NCBI RefSeq assembly: GCF_014696615.1
Contig: NZ_JACJQJ010000002.1
Span: 1-64,000, forward strand
Origin: Nostoc linckia FACHB-104
GTDB lineage: Bacteria; Cyanobacteriota; Cyanobacteriia; Cyanobacteriales; Nostocaceae
Length of the DNA: 64,000 nt
Reading direction: 5' to 3'
In this document: one piece after another, positions 47,176 to 57,071 of the stretch
Layout: each line of letters opens with the position of its first letter
Numbering within the stretch: the first letter of the stretch is position 1
Program-made: the position numbers and the translations under genes
The notes under the pieces: model-generated
What the model saw: only the letters and a program-made list of their open reading frames with translations
What the model was told of the DNA's origin: nothing
Database searches by the model: none

Positions 47176-47468
47176 CGGAATTGAATTAGTAAGTATTGTT
47201 TTGGTGGATTTAATTGCTTTGCTGTTTCCCTAAGAAAACACCGAAAGTAACGATCCACTGCTCATACAAGAACTATGAGAGTCAGATACCAACTGGGCAT
47301 TACACTCTAGTACAAACAGTAGTTAAGAAATCTGAGGAAATTCTGAGGAAGCAATATTTTTGGCACAATATGGGTCATTACCAGTATTTTCATCAAAATA
47401 CTGAGACCATCCCATAGTCCTTTGCAGTCTTGATTTCAGCCTTTTCTGCCTAAGGATAAATCACTCAC

Positions 47469-50400
47469 ATGGATATTCCCAAATCATTGCTGATAGTTAC
47501 AAAACATATGCCAGTGCTTGAGGTGATTCAATTAATGAATCAAGCTCAGACAAGCTATGCACTGGTATTAGATGCCCACATATTAACTGGTATTGTCACA
47601 GTTAGAGATGTACTCGCTGCCACTAGTAATCAATCTGCATTGGCGGATATGACTGTTGTTGAAGTTATGAGTCAACCTGTAATTACCCTAAGTGCAGCAG
47701 AGGCAAAAAATTTATCCACAGTGTTGCAACGATTTAACCAGTATGGAATCAGCCACTTACCTGTTGTAGATAATTACGGGCAAGTATTAAGTGTGGTTAA
47801 CAAGGATGAAGTTATTGAGAGACTCTGCCAAACTCTGAGTTGCAAAACAGCAGAGTTGGAACGCGAAGTAGCTCAAACAGAGCAAATGAGCAAATTGATC
47901 GCATACAAAGAAAACTGTTATCAAGCATCACAAGCCATCATCAAAGATATTCTTGATAGTGCGATCGCTACTTCGATTGTCAGTTTCAGAGTATTTCCTA
48001 ATCGTGAATGGCAATGTGACTATCAATCTCCAGGTAGTGAAGCGCTATTTGGCTATACACCCCAAGAAATTCTCACTCAACAAGACCTCTGGATATCGCG
48101 AGTGCATCCAGAGGATCGAGAAAAAGTTATCGAACCGCTGTTTGAAGATATATTTGCTGGGCGCACAGCCAATGTAGAGTATAGATTTCATCATAAAGAC
48201 GGTTCGCTACGCTGGATTTGTGCTACTTATACCTCTCGTTATGATGCTAGAGCCAACTGTTGGATAGTCACAGGTACTAGCAGTGATATCAGCGACAAGA
48301 AACTGGCACAAAACACTTTATTAGAGCAAGCAAAACTTTTAGAACTTTCTCATGATGCTATCATAATTCGCAATCTCGATAATCAAATTACATTTTGGAA
48401 CCAAGGAGCAGAGCGAATTTACGGTTGGACAGCAACAGAAGCAATGCACAAGAATAGTCACACTCTGCTTGCAACTCAGTTTCCCATCCCTTGGGAGGAA
48501 GTCAGTGCTTGCCTGATTAATGAAGGATATTGGGAAGGCGAATTAATCCATTTTCGGCGGGATGGTCAGAAAATTGTTGTGGAAAGTCGCTGGGCATTGT
48601 TCAAACAAGCTGATGGTACACCCATATCTGTGTTGGAAATTAATCGAGATGTTAGCAAGCGCAAACAAGCAGAACTTACTTTGCAAGAACGAGAAGCGAT
48701 GTTGCGCGGGATTGGAGATAATTTGCCGAATGCGGTAGTGTATCAAGTTATCCGCGAACTCGATGGTAGCGATCGCTTTTCCTACCTCAGTGCAGGATGT
48801 GAAAGAATTACGGAAATCAGTGCAGAGGCGGCGCTACAAGATTCTAGTTTGTTGTATAGTCAGGTAATTGCAGAGGACGTACTTCGCTTACAGCAAGCTG
48901 TTGAGCAGTCGATGCAGAATATGTCTGTATTTGATATGCAACTGCGGATCAGAACCCCTAGCGGTAAAGTGAAATGGTTAGATTTATGTTCTACACCACG
49001 CAAGTTGCATGATGGTCGGGTAGCTTGGGATGGATTGATGGTGGATGTAACCGACATTAAACAAACTGAAGAAACCTTACGCAAGAGTGAAGCCTTACTA
49101 GCAGAATCCCAACGAATTGCGCGTCTAGGTAACTGGGAATGTGATGTGGCTACAGGTAAAGCCACTTGGTCAAAAGAACTATTCCGACTGTTCAATCGCG
49201 ATTTAGACGCAGAACCCAACTATCAGGAATTATTCAGCTTATGGGATTCTGAAGATGCTGAAAAATTGCAGCAAGCAATTGAACAAGCGATCGCTACTGG
49301 TCAATCCTACCACCTCATTCTGCGTGTACCCCAGTCTGATGGCTCTCATATCTATTTAGAGGTAATTGGACATGCAGAATCCAACGCTGAAGGCCAAGTA
49401 ATTCGCCTTTATGGAACTGCTCAAGATGTTACCGCCAGAGAAAAAGCGCTCAACGAACGCAAGCGAGTAGAGCAAGCACTGCGCGAGAATGAAGCCTTTT
49501 TACGCAGTATCTACTATGGAGTAGGACTGTCGATTTTTGTGATTGATGTTGTCGATGAAGATTTTCGCTATGTGGGTTTGAACCCTACTCACAAGCATCA
49601 TACAGGACTCACAGCAGATGAATTACGTGGCAAAACACCTGAGGAAATCTTTCCCCCAATTGCAGCGGCGGCTGTACGACAGCATTATCAAGATTGTGTC
49701 CAAGCTGGGGAAACTATTACCTATGAAGAATGCTTACCTTTTCAAGGTAAGGATATTTGGTGGATTACTAGCCTCACTCCTTTAAAAGATGAAAATTCCC
49801 GCATATACCGCATTATTGGCAATAGTCTTAATATTAGCGATCGCAAACATACTGAACAAATATTAGAACTGCAAGCAATCATCACTCGCAATATGGCTGA
49901 GGGAATTTGCTTAATTCGAGCCAGTGATAGTGTTTTTGTCTATACTAATCGCAAATTTGAGCAGATGTTTGGCTATGAACCAGGAGAATTAATTGGTCAA
50001 CATGTATCGATTGTTAATTATGCAGATGCAAATACTAATGCTAGAGACGTGGATAAAGCTATTACGGCCAAGCTGAGGCAACATAGTGAAACAACTTATG
50101 AAGTTCACAATATCAAAAAAGATGGCACTCCTTTCTGGTGTTGTGCAACCGCATCGGTGTTTGAGCATCCTGAATACGGAACTGTTTTTGTGGCTGTGCA
50201 ACAAGATATTACAGAACAAAAAAAAGCTGAAGACAAACTTAAAGCATCCTTGAAAGAAAAAGAAGTTTTACTTAAGGAAATTCATCATCGCGTCAAAAAC
50301 AACTTAGGAATTATTAGCAGTCTGCTACAAATGCAGTGTAGGCGCATCCAAGATTCTCAAGCAATCTCTATCCTACATGATAGTCAAAACCGCATTGCTT

Positions 50401-50900
50401 CCATTGCTTTAGTGCATGAAAAATTATACGGTTCTGATCATCTGAGCGATATTGATTTTGCTCAGTACATTCTCGATTTAACAACTCATTTATTTAAATC
50501 TTATAATTTTAGTTCCAGTAATATCCAATTAAATATTCAAGTTGAACCTGTGCATCTAGATATTGAAACTGCCATTCCCTGCGGATTAATTATTAATGAA
50601 CTAGTTTCAAATGCTTTAAAATACGCTTTTCCAGACCAGCGTTCAGGTGAAATTCAGGTAAAATGCCAGCAAAATTATGAATATTGCTCAAAGATTCCGC
50701 TGCAACCCGATTTAGTTCTAATTATTCGAGATAATGGTGTTGGACTACCTGCGGATTTTGATAGCAAAAAAGCAAGAACACTGGGAATGACCCTTCTTCA
50801 TGGATTAGTAAAGCAGCTGAGGGGAACAGTGAAGATTCATAACCAGCAGGGAACAGAGTTTAAAATTATTTTTCCAAGAAGTAAGGTAGAAAAGCAATGA
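47469..50900 (+). CDS. multi-sensor histidine kinase, CBS-CBS-PASx6-HisKA_2-HATPase
   Basis: 1143 residues, soluble. An N-terminal CBS pair (about 8-120), which in other proteins binds adenosyl ligands, is followed by about six PAS/PAC units (roughly 155-280, 285-400, 410-530, 535-660, 680-795, 800-915). The kinase is the HisKA_2/HWE type: EIHHRVKNNLGIISSLLQMQ has its phospho-His at 939 or 940, and the ATPase N-box has Asn1048 (NELVSNALKYAF). Its TGA overlaps the next gene's ATG (ATGA), which carries a receiver, so the pair likely signals together. Confidence 0.93.
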   Translation: MDIPKSLLIVTKHMPVLEVIQLMNQAQTSYALVLDAHILTGIVTVRDVLAATSNQSALADMTVVEVMSQPVITLSAAEAKNLSTVLQRFNQYGISHLPVVDNYGQVLSVVNKDEVIERLCQTLSCKTAELEREVAQTEQMSKLIAYKENCYQASQAIIKDILDSAIATSIVSFRVFPNREWQCDYQSPGSEALFGYTPQEILTQQDLWISRVHPEDREKVIEPLFEDIFAGRTANVEYRFHHKDGSLRWICATYTSRYDARANCWIVTGTSSDISDKKLAQNTLLEQAKLLELSHDAIIIRNLDNQITFWNQGAERIYGWTATEAMHKNSHTLLATQFPIPWEEVSACLINEGYWEGELIHFRRDGQKIVVESRWALFKQADGTPISVLEINRDVSKRKQAELTLQEREAMLRGIGDNLPNAVVYQVIRELDGSDRFSYLSAGCERITEISAEAALQDSSLLYSQVIAEDVLRLQQAVEQSMQNMSVFDMQLRIRTPSGKVKWLDLCSTPRKLHDGRVAWDGLMVDVTDIKQTEETLRKSEALLAESQRIARLGNWECDVATGKATWSKELFRLFNRDLDAEPNYQELFSLWDSEDAEKLQQAIEQAIATGQSYHLILRVPQSDGSHIYLEVIGHAESNAEGQVIRLYGTAQDVTAREKALNERKRVEQALRENEAFLRSIYYGVGLSIFVIDVVDEDFRYVGLNPTHKHHTGLTADELRGKTPEEIFPPIAAAAVRQHYQDCVQAGETITYEECLPFQGKDIWWITSLTPLKDENSRIYRIIGNSLNISDRKHTEQILELQAIITRNMAEGICLIRASDSVFVYTNRKFEQMFGYEPGELIGQHVSIVNYADANTNARDVDKAITAKLRQHSETTYEVHNIKKDGTPFWCCATASVFEHPEYGTVFVAVQQDITEQKKAEDKLKASLKEKEVLLKEIHHRVKNNLGIISSLLQMQCRRIQDSQAISILHDSQNRIASIALVHEKLYGSDHLSDIDFAQYILDLTTHLFKSYNFSSSNIQLNIQVEPVHLDIETAIPCGLIINELVSNALKYAFPDQRSGEIQVKCQQNYEYCSKIPLQPDLVLIIRDNGVGLPADFDSKKARTLGMTLLHGLVKQLRGTVKIHNQQGTEFKIIFPRSKVEKQ

Positions 50901-52573
50901 GCATCTCATCAGCAGTCGAAACACCAAATATGATTCAAGTACTAGTTGTTGAAGATGAGTATATTCTTGCTATCAACCTCCAAGAAAGTTTAGAAGGTTT
51001 AGGCTATACAGTTGTAGATATTGTAGATTCCGCAGCCGAAGCAATTGAAAAAGCCAGTGAGCTACGTCCAAACTTAATTTTAATGGATATTCGCTTGCGG
51101 GGAGAAATGGATGGTATCCAAGCAGCAGAAGAAATTTGGAGAAAACTGCAAATCCCAGTCATTTACTTAACAGGACTTTCTGATAAAAATACAGTAGAAC
51201 GAGCAACTTTAACATCACCTTTTGGATACATCCTCAAACCTGTTAGCGAGCAAGAACTTTATGTTGCTATCCAAACAGCACTGGAACGCTATCAACGCGA
51301 GCAATTTTTAAGCACAGTTCTCCGGGGAATGGGTGAAGGTGTAATTGTGGCTGATTCTCAACTGCAAATACAATACCTCAATCAAGTGGCCGAAACCTTA
51401 ACTGGCTGGCGATTGGAAGAAGTCAAAAACCAAATGTTAACCGAAGTTGTGCAACTAATTGAGGAACAAACTCAGCGTCCCACCGAAAACCCGATCGCCA
51501 TAGCTTTACAAACACAAACAACTATCTATCTCAAAAATCGTATTTTACTGGTTACCAAAAACGGGACAAAAATTCCTGTTGCTGATAGTGCTACTCCTGT
51601 GAGAGACAAAAGCGGAACGATTACCGGTGCTGTGATGGTTTTTCGTGATGACACACAACGCAGACTCAACGAAGAACGTAGCCTTGCAGCTGAGAGAGCT
51701 AGACAAATAGAAACTCAAATAGCAGAACTCCAACGACTAAACCAGTTGAAAGAAGATTTTTTGGCTACGACTTCCCATGAAATGCGGATGCCTTTGTCAA
51801 ATATGAAAATGGCAATTTCCCAGCTAGAAAATATACTAAATCAACTGGGAATTTTGAATCCTGAAGAAATGTCAGCATCTGAGTCTGTAGCCAAATACCT
51901 AACTATCTTGCGTAACCAGTGCGAAAGAGAGCTAAATTTAATAGATAATTTGCTAGAAATGCGGATGATTGATGCAGATGTCTATCCATTGCAATTAACT
52001 TCAATTAATCTGCGAGACTGGCTAAATCAAATCACCGAGAGTTTTCAAGAATTAGTTCAAGCTCAACAACTAGTTCTTGAAATTAGCATTTCTTCAGAGT
52101 TACCTGCTTTTGTTACCGACATAAATCTGTTAAATCGGATTATGACAGAACTACTCAATAATGCTTGCAAATATACACCGTTGGGTCAACTAATTACACT
52201 CAATCTCGAAGTCATAGAACCCACAAATAAACCGATTAATGAGGATAATAAATATGGGGTATTAACTAATTATCAATCTCCTATGTTGCAAATCACAATT
52301 AGCAATTATGGTGTTGAGATTATGCAAGAAGAACAAGCTTTAATCTTTGAACCTTTTTACCGTATTATCAAAAATACAAACAAACAAAAAATCACTATCT
52401 TTGATACAGATTATCAGATTAATCCTAGAAATCCTTTGCAAGATAGCGGTGCAGGCTTAGGGTTAACCTTAGTTAAGAAGCTAGTGGAACATCTTCAAGG
52501 AACTATTAAAGTTAGCAGCAATCATCTCTGTACAACATTTACTGTATCACTACCGTTTATTCTGTCTCAGTAA
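50897..52573 (+). CDS. response regulator-histidine kinase hybrid, REC-PAS-HisKA-HATPase
   Basis: 558 residues. The receiver (about 13-130) has phospho-acceptor Asp64 (LILMDIRLRG), Thr92 and Lys114. A PAS domain (about 135-255) and a coiled linker lead to HisKA with His294 (TTSHEMRMPLSNM, the usual RxPL with Met before it) and an HATPase with NNACKYT and GAGLGL. It overlaps the upstream kinase gene by four bases. It is a kinase that also takes phosphate at its own N-terminus, so the pair forms a chained relay. No DNA-binding output. Confidence 0.92.
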   Translation: MSISSAVETPNMIQVLVVEDEYILAINLQESLEGLGYTVVDIVDSAAEAIEKASELRPNLILMDIRLRGEMDGIQAAEEIWRKLQIPVIYLTGLSDKNTVERATLTSPFGYILKPVSEQELYVAIQTALERYQREQFLSTVLRGMGEGVIVADSQLQIQYLNQVAETLTGWRLEEVKNQMLTEVVQLIEEQTQRPTENPIAIALQTQTTIYLKNRILLVTKNGTKIPVADSATPVRDKSGTITGAVMVFRDDTQRRLNEERSLAAERARQIETQIAELQRLNQLKEDFLATTSHEMRMPLSNMKMAISQLENILNQLGILNPEEMSASESVAKYLTILRNQCERELNLIDNLLEMRMIDADVYPLQLTSINLRDWLNQITESFQELVQAQQLVLEISISSELPAFVTDINLLNRIMTELLNNACKYTPLGQLITLNLEVIEPTNKPINEDNKYGVLTNYQSPMLQITISNYGVEIMQEEQALIFEPFYRIIKNTNKQKITIFDTDYQINPRNPLQDSGAGLGLTLVKKLVEHLQGTIKVSSNHLCTTFTVSLPFILSQ

Positions 52574-52608
52574 TCAAAGAAAACAGGAAAAGAGACAAAG
52601 GAGAATAA

Positions 52609-53481
52609 TTATTCAAAGACGACAGTTTTATTGGCATAGACTAAAACACGGTTTTGCAGGTGCAAGCGTACCGCTCTAGCTAATACAACTCTCTCTAAAT
52701 CTTTACCTTTTCTAATTAAGTCTTCAACGTCATCGCGGTGACTGACTCGCACTACATCCTGTTCAATAATTGGGCCAGCATCTAACTCAGGTGTGGCATA
52801 ATGTGCTGTGGCTCCAATGATTTTAACTCCTCGTTCAAAAGCGCGGTGGTAAGGATTTGCACCTACAAAAGCAGGTAAAAATGAGTGATGAATATTAATA
52901 ATTTGCGGAAATTTAGTAATAAAATCTGCGCTGACAATCTGCATATATTTTGCCAATACAACTAAATCAATTTTGTATTGCTGCAGTAATTCTAGTTGTT
53001 TAATTTCCTGTTCTGCTTTGTTTTCTTTACTGATGGGAATGTGGTGATAATCAATGCCAAATTGCTCCGCTACTTTTTGCAGATGAGGATGATTACTAAT
53101 AATTAGCGGAATCTCAGCCGCAAATTCTTGAGCACGATGTCGCCAAATTAAGTCAAACAGACAATGGTCTTGTTTACTCACCCAGATAGCAATGCGGGGT
53201 ACAGTATCCGAAAAGTTTAGTTCCCATTTCGCACCCAAAGGTTGAGCAATGGCATTAAATGCTGGCCCTATTAAATCTCGTGGCAGGTTAAATCCTTCTA
53301 ACTGCCATTCGATGCGGCTGAGAAATAACTCAGCGCCAAAGTCTGTATGCTGATCGGCATGGATAATATTGCCGCCATTAGAGTAGATAAAATTAGCAAT
53401 TTTCGCCACTAATCCCCGCTGATCGGGGCAGGAAATAAGCAAGGTTGCTGTTGGTTTGGTCATTTGGGATGTGTCATTCAT
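52609..53481 (-). CDS. purU: formyltetrahydrofolate deformylase
   Basis: Hydrolyses 10-formyl-tetrahydrofolate to formate and THF, which controls the one-carbon pool and supplies formate for purine synthesis. 290 residues: an N-terminal ACT domain (ATLLISCPDQRGLVAKIANFIYSNGGNI) and a formyltransferase-fold catalytic domain with INIHHSFLPAFVGANPYHRAFERGVKIIGATAHY, which contains the Asn-His-Ser catalytic set. The ATG at 53481 is used; an inner ATG at 53463 is also possible. Confidence 0.95.
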   Translation of the reverse strand: MNDTSQMTKPTATLLISCPDQRGLVAKIANFIYSNGGNIIHADQHTDFGAELFLSRIEWQLEGFNLPRDLIGPAFNAIAQPLGAKWELNFSDTVPRIAIWVSKQDHCLFDLIWRHRAQEFAAEIPLIISNHPHLQKVAEQFGIDYHHIPISKENKAEQEIKQLELLQQYKIDLVVLAKYMQIVSADFITKFPQIINIHHSFLPAFVGANPYHRAFERGVKIIGATAHYATPELDAGPIIEQDVVRVSHRDDVEDLIRKGKDLERVVLARAVRLHLQNRVLVYANKTVVFE

Positions 53482-53580
53482 TAGGCATTGGGCATTGGGT
53501 AATGGGTAAATGGTGATGGGTAATTGGTAATGAGCATTTCTCCCTTTTCCCCTTCCCCTTTCCCCGTTTCCCCTTCTCTC
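53482..53580. repeat. short tandem repeat tracts
   Basis: GGGCATTG/GGGTAATGGG heptamers and CCCCTTTCCCC-type tracts between the DUF4340 gene and purU. Confidence 0.8.
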
Positions 53581-53581
53581 C

Positions 53582-54187
53582 CTATTTACCGCTGGGAGTT
53601 GGTAAAGGTGTTTTATCGCTATTAACTACTGGTTGTTTCCACTCGGATATATCGCGATTGACTGCGTTTTCAAAATCTGTGGAAACCAACAAAACATCTA
53701 TATTACCATCGGGTTTTACAGATGGGTCAGCTTGAGCATACAATAAACGACGGTTAAAGTTAGTCGCGCCTAGAAGCAATTGATGGCTTTGCTGATTTTT
53801 CAGGGTGATATTAATTGTCGCCTGGGGGTTGTCTAAGCCAAAATCGCCTTTTTGATTAGCTGGGATAGATAAAGAGCGATCGCTCTTTCCTTTTACCAAC
53901 AAATCCATTAAATAAGAAACAATAGCATCATTCGCTGGCTCTGACACCGGTGATTTTATCAACCACTTAGGCGGACTATCCTGCGGGTTTCGTTCCAAAG
54001 CTAAAGATAGTTTTGCCGTTGTGATTGTCAAAGACTGCACATCATCAGCAGTAAAAGCGAAAATTTGCTGCTTTTTCTCCTTTACTTCCTCACGCTGAGT
54101 CGCCCCCCGAATTTCATGGAAATAAACAAAGCTACCCAAACCCAGGGCTAGCAATATCAAAATTAAAGTTGTGCGCGAAAATTTCAT
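53582..54187 (-). CDS. DUF4340 family protein, GldG-cluster partner
   Basis: 201 residues with one N-terminal membrane anchor (LILILLALGLGSFVYFHEIRG) and a periplasmic domain with FTADDVQSLTITTAKLSLALER and GDFGLDNPQATINITLKN, the DUF4340 pattern. Last gene of the gld-type ABC cluster. It may bind a ligand for the transporter; unproven. Confidence 0.85.
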   Translation of the reverse strand: MKFSRTTLILILLALGLGSFVYFHEIRGATQREEVKEKKQQIFAFTADDVQSLTITTAKLSLALERNPQDSPPKWLIKSPVSEPANDAIVSYLMDLLVKGKSDRSLSIPANQKGDFGLDNPQATINITLKNQQSHQLLLGATNFNRRLLYAQADPSVKPDGNIDVLLVSTDFENAVNRDISEWKQPVVNSDKTPLPTPSGK

Positions 54188-54189
54188 GT

Positions 54190-54306
54190 TTTAGTCATTT
54201 GGTGTTTGTCATTTGTCATTTGTCATTTGTCATTTGTCATTTGGTAATGGGTAATTGGTAATGGGAATTTTGCCCCTTGTCCCCTTGTCCCCTTGTCCCC
54301 AATCTC
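54190..54306. repeat. short tandem repeat tracts
   Basis: Five TCATTTG heptamers, GGGTAAT units and CCCCTTGT heptamers between the GldG-like and DUF4340 genes. Despite this insertion the genes keep their order and direction. Confidence 0.85.
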
Positions 54307-54307
54307 C

Positions 54308-56026
54308 TCATCTCCTCCGCCACCAAATCACAAAAGCAGCTAATAACCCAATCAAGGGTAGAAGTAATAGAGATGACAATGTTAAAAGATTGGCTTGGGC
54401 GGCTGTGATGTTGAGGCGGCGGTTTTTAGATTCTTTGGGGCGAATGGATAAAGGTTGTCGATCCTCTTGTTTGCTTAGCCAGGTGACTGAGTTGAGGAAG
54501 ACATCACCGTTTAATTGCTGTTGAAATAAGCCATCGGTAGCAAAGTCGGAATTTCCTATGACTACTAACCGGGATTCAGTAGCAGGTTTTTCACCTTGCT
54601 TATCGGTTAAAGGTGCAGCCGTTGTAGGAGTTGGTGAAGGTGTAGCTGTCGGGGTGGCTTGATTATTGGTTGTGGGTGTCGGTGAAGGGCTGGCTTTTGG
54701 TGTCGCCTGTCCTTGGGTTGTGGGTGATGGTAAGGGTGTGGGGCTGGGTTGAGTTGTGGATGGGGCTGGTAGTTTTTTTTCTAAAGCTACGCCCAAAGTT
54801 AAAGGCCCTTTCAGGTCTTTATCAGCATTAAACTCTAATTTCTCGCTTTGTAGGTCGCTTTCTGCCCAGCTGTTAGGATAAGGTTTGGTTCGCAGCAAGG
54901 GTGTAGACTGAACACCAGCTACGGGATTAATTTGCAACGGTCTTGCTAACCGATAAAAAGAAATGTTGTTACCAAATTCTTTAGTAATTGGATGTTGACC
55001 GTAGTCTGTAATTATGGGAACTGCTGGCCCTTGTTTTGCACCTTGTCCAGAAACATCAACAGCTAAACGGCTATCCAGGGTAACACCCCACTGTTTCAGC
55101 AAGTTATCAAGTTTGGGGTCAGTACCAGGGTCAATCATTAGCAGTAAGTTACCGCCACGATTGAGGTATTGTTCTAAAGCTTGAACTTCACCCTCAAATA
55201 GGGCTTCTTTTGGCCCTGCTACTACTACCGCCGCCGCATCATCTGGTACTTTTGCGGCTTCTGCTAAATTTAATGGTGATGTAGTGAAATTTTTATCAGT
55301 TAATCCCTGAATGGCTTGGGACATTCCACTTTCAGATGCTGTCAGTTGGTGTTCACCATGACCTTGAAGGAAGTAAACTTTGGCGGCGTTAGCAGTAGTA
55401 ATTTGTTGTAGGCGATTAGTTAACCGCACTTCGGAAAGTCGTTCATTTTCTGGATTAACTACTTGTACTAACTGCCTTTTATCTTGATATTCTAAATAAA
55501 CTTCTCCATAGTCTTTATAACCAAACTTTTTGGCTAGTCCTGGTCTAGCATCTGGATCGACATACTCAAATTGAAACTTGGAGTTTTGCCGACGATAATT
55601 TTCTAGTAAATCCCGGTCTTGGGGATTTTGGTTAACATCAAAAATCCAGACTTTAACTGGCTGTGGCAGATTATTTAATAATTCTTGCGATTGGGGCGCT
55701 AGAGTAAATAATTGAGTTTCTGTTAAATCTGCTCGGTAATGGTAGCGAACACCCAAGAAGTTAATTAGCCCTAAAATTACCAATACTGCTAAGGTGGCAA
55801 CTAAAGCATTAGTACCCGCTTTGCTAGAACGACTTCCTAACCATTGACCTTCTTGGCTTTGTAAAATAATCCATAAGCCAATAACGACAATTCCGGTAAT
55901 TAGAAATGCTAAGGAAATTGGACTCCATGATGATGAAATTAACCTAGCAGTTAAGCCCGCCACTAAGAAGAATGGGCCTAGCCAAAACAGATATTTCCAA
56001 AGTTTCTTTTTAGCAACGATTTTCAT
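54308..56026 (-). CDS. GldG-family ABC transporter auxiliary protein
   Basis: 572 residues: two N-terminal membrane segments (about 13-52 and 72-90), a large periplasmic domain and one C-terminal segment followed by a basic tail (FVIWWRRR). The DLTETQLFTLAPQSQELLNNL block and VYFLQGHGEHQLTA are typical of the GldG/ABC_transp_aux family. A Thr/Pro/Ala low-complexity stretch (about 430-480) is a flexible linker. Works with the permease and ATPase below. Confidence 0.9.
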   Translation of the reverse strand: MKIVAKKKLWKYLFWLGPFFLVAGLTARLISSSWSPISLAFLITGIVVIGLWIILQSQEGQWLGSRSSKAGTNALVATLAVLVILGLINFLGVRYHYRADLTETQLFTLAPQSQELLNNLPQPVKVWIFDVNQNPQDRDLLENYRRQNSKFQFEYVDPDARPGLAKKFGYKDYGEVYLEYQDKRQLVQVVNPENERLSEVRLTNRLQQITTANAAKVYFLQGHGEHQLTASESGMSQAIQGLTDKNFTTSPLNLAEAAKVPDDAAAVVVAGPKEALFEGEVQALEQYLNRGGNLLLMIDPGTDPKLDNLLKQWGVTLDSRLAVDVSGQGAKQGPAVPIITDYGQHPITKEFGNNISFYRLARPLQINPVAGVQSTPLLRTKPYPNSWAESDLQSEKLEFNADKDLKGPLTLGVALEKKLPAPSTTQPSPTPLPSPTTQGQATPKASPSPTPTTNNQATPTATPSPTPTTAAPLTDKQGEKPATESRLVVIGNSDFATDGLFQQQLNGDVFLNSVTWLSKQEDRQPLSIRPKESKNRRLNITAAQANLLTLSSLLLLPLIGLLAAFVIWWRRR

Positions 56027-56029
56027 GTG

Positions 56030-56256
56030 ATTTGGCGATTGTCATTTGGTGTTTGGTGTTTGGTGTTTGGTGTTTGTCATTTGGCATTTCTTGGTTAGTT
56101 ATTAAGCTTTTTAGATAGTTCAATGCTGATGTGGGAAAATACAGGAATTGTTTGATTGAGAACAAATCCAAATTGCGTATTTTGTTAAAGCTATGAACTT
56201 TGATGTACAAATGCAATAAATTACCAATGACAAATGACAAATGACAAATGACAATT
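56030..56256. repeat. short tandem repeat tracts
   Basis: TTTGGTG heptamers at about 56040-56078 and CAAATGA heptamers at about 56226-56252, in the spacer between the permease and GldG-like genes. No gene is credible there. Confidence 0.8.
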
Positions 56257-56258
56257 AA

Positions 56259-57071
56259 CTATTGACGCTGAAAGCGCAGGGCATCAATTGATTGAGATGT
56301 GAGGAAGATACCCAGAAAAATGTAACTGAGAAATAATAGCAGGGCGCTAGTATCAAAAATGCCTTCAATAAAAGTATTAAAATGTTTGAGTAAAGAGATA
56401 TAACTCAAGGCTTCGCCAATGGGGCCGGGGACAGTTTTAGAAATTAAATCAACGAATAACAGTAATAAAATCACTGCGAAAGTGAATACAGCAGAGAGAA
56501 TTGTACTATCTGTTAACGATGAAATAAACATTCCCAAAGATAAAATTGCGGCTGCGAGTAGGATTAATCCCAAATGCCCAAATAAGAGAATGGTTATTGA
56601 CATGGGTGGGTTTGATTGTTGAATCACAAACGCTTCCAGCGCCAGTAAGGGTATAACCATTGTGATAAAAAAAGTGATCACGCCCAATAACTTACCAACA
56701 GCTACTGCCCAGTTTGTCACTGGTGACGTAGCTAAGAGTTCTAAAGTGCCGCGTTTACGTTCTTCGGCATACAGCCCCATAGAAAGAATTGGCAGTACAA
56801 ATAATAATAGCCATCCCATCCGGTCTAAAAATGCCCGTACAAATTCATAGGGAACATCAATTGGTGGTACTGGTACTCCTAATTGTTGCCCTTGTAAATC
56901 TAAGGCGGTGATTGTCGGCAAAATACCGCCTGGCCCTAGCAAAATCATTACTAAGAACAAGCCAGAAATAAACCAAAATATGCCAGCAATTACATAAGCC
57001 AAAGGCGATACAAAATAACTCTGCAATTCTCGGCGATAAATGGCAATAATATTACTCAGTACTATACCCAT
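56259..57071 (-). CDS. ABC transporter permease, GldF-like (ABC-2 type)
   Basis: 270 residues with six membrane segments. The N-terminus IIAIYRRELQSYFVSPLAYVIAGIFWFISG and EERKRGTLELLATSPVTNWAVAVGKLLGV are the GldF/NosY-type signature. The ATG at 57071 follows directly after the TAG of the ATPase gene, so the genes are tightly coupled. In Bacteroidota GldA-GldF-GldG serves gliding; here the substrate is unknown. Confidence 0.92.
   Translation of the reverse strand: MGIVLSNIIAIYRRELQSYFVSPLAYVIAGIFWFISGLFLVMILLGPGGILPTITALDLQGQQLGVPVPPIDVPYEFVRAFLDRMGWLLLFVLPILSMGLYAEERKRGTLELLATSPVTNWAVAVGKLLGVITFFITMVIPLLALEAFVIQQSNPPMSITILLFGHLGLILLAAAILSLGMFISSLTDSTILSAVFTFAVILLLLFVDLISKTVPGPIGEALSYISLLKHFNTFIEGIFDTSALLLFLSYIFLGIFLTSQSIDALRFQRQ

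Noticed and set aside
47214-47417. 67-residue ORF before the CBS-PAS kinase
   Set aside because: No protein family features and no ribosome-binding site; treated as spacer.
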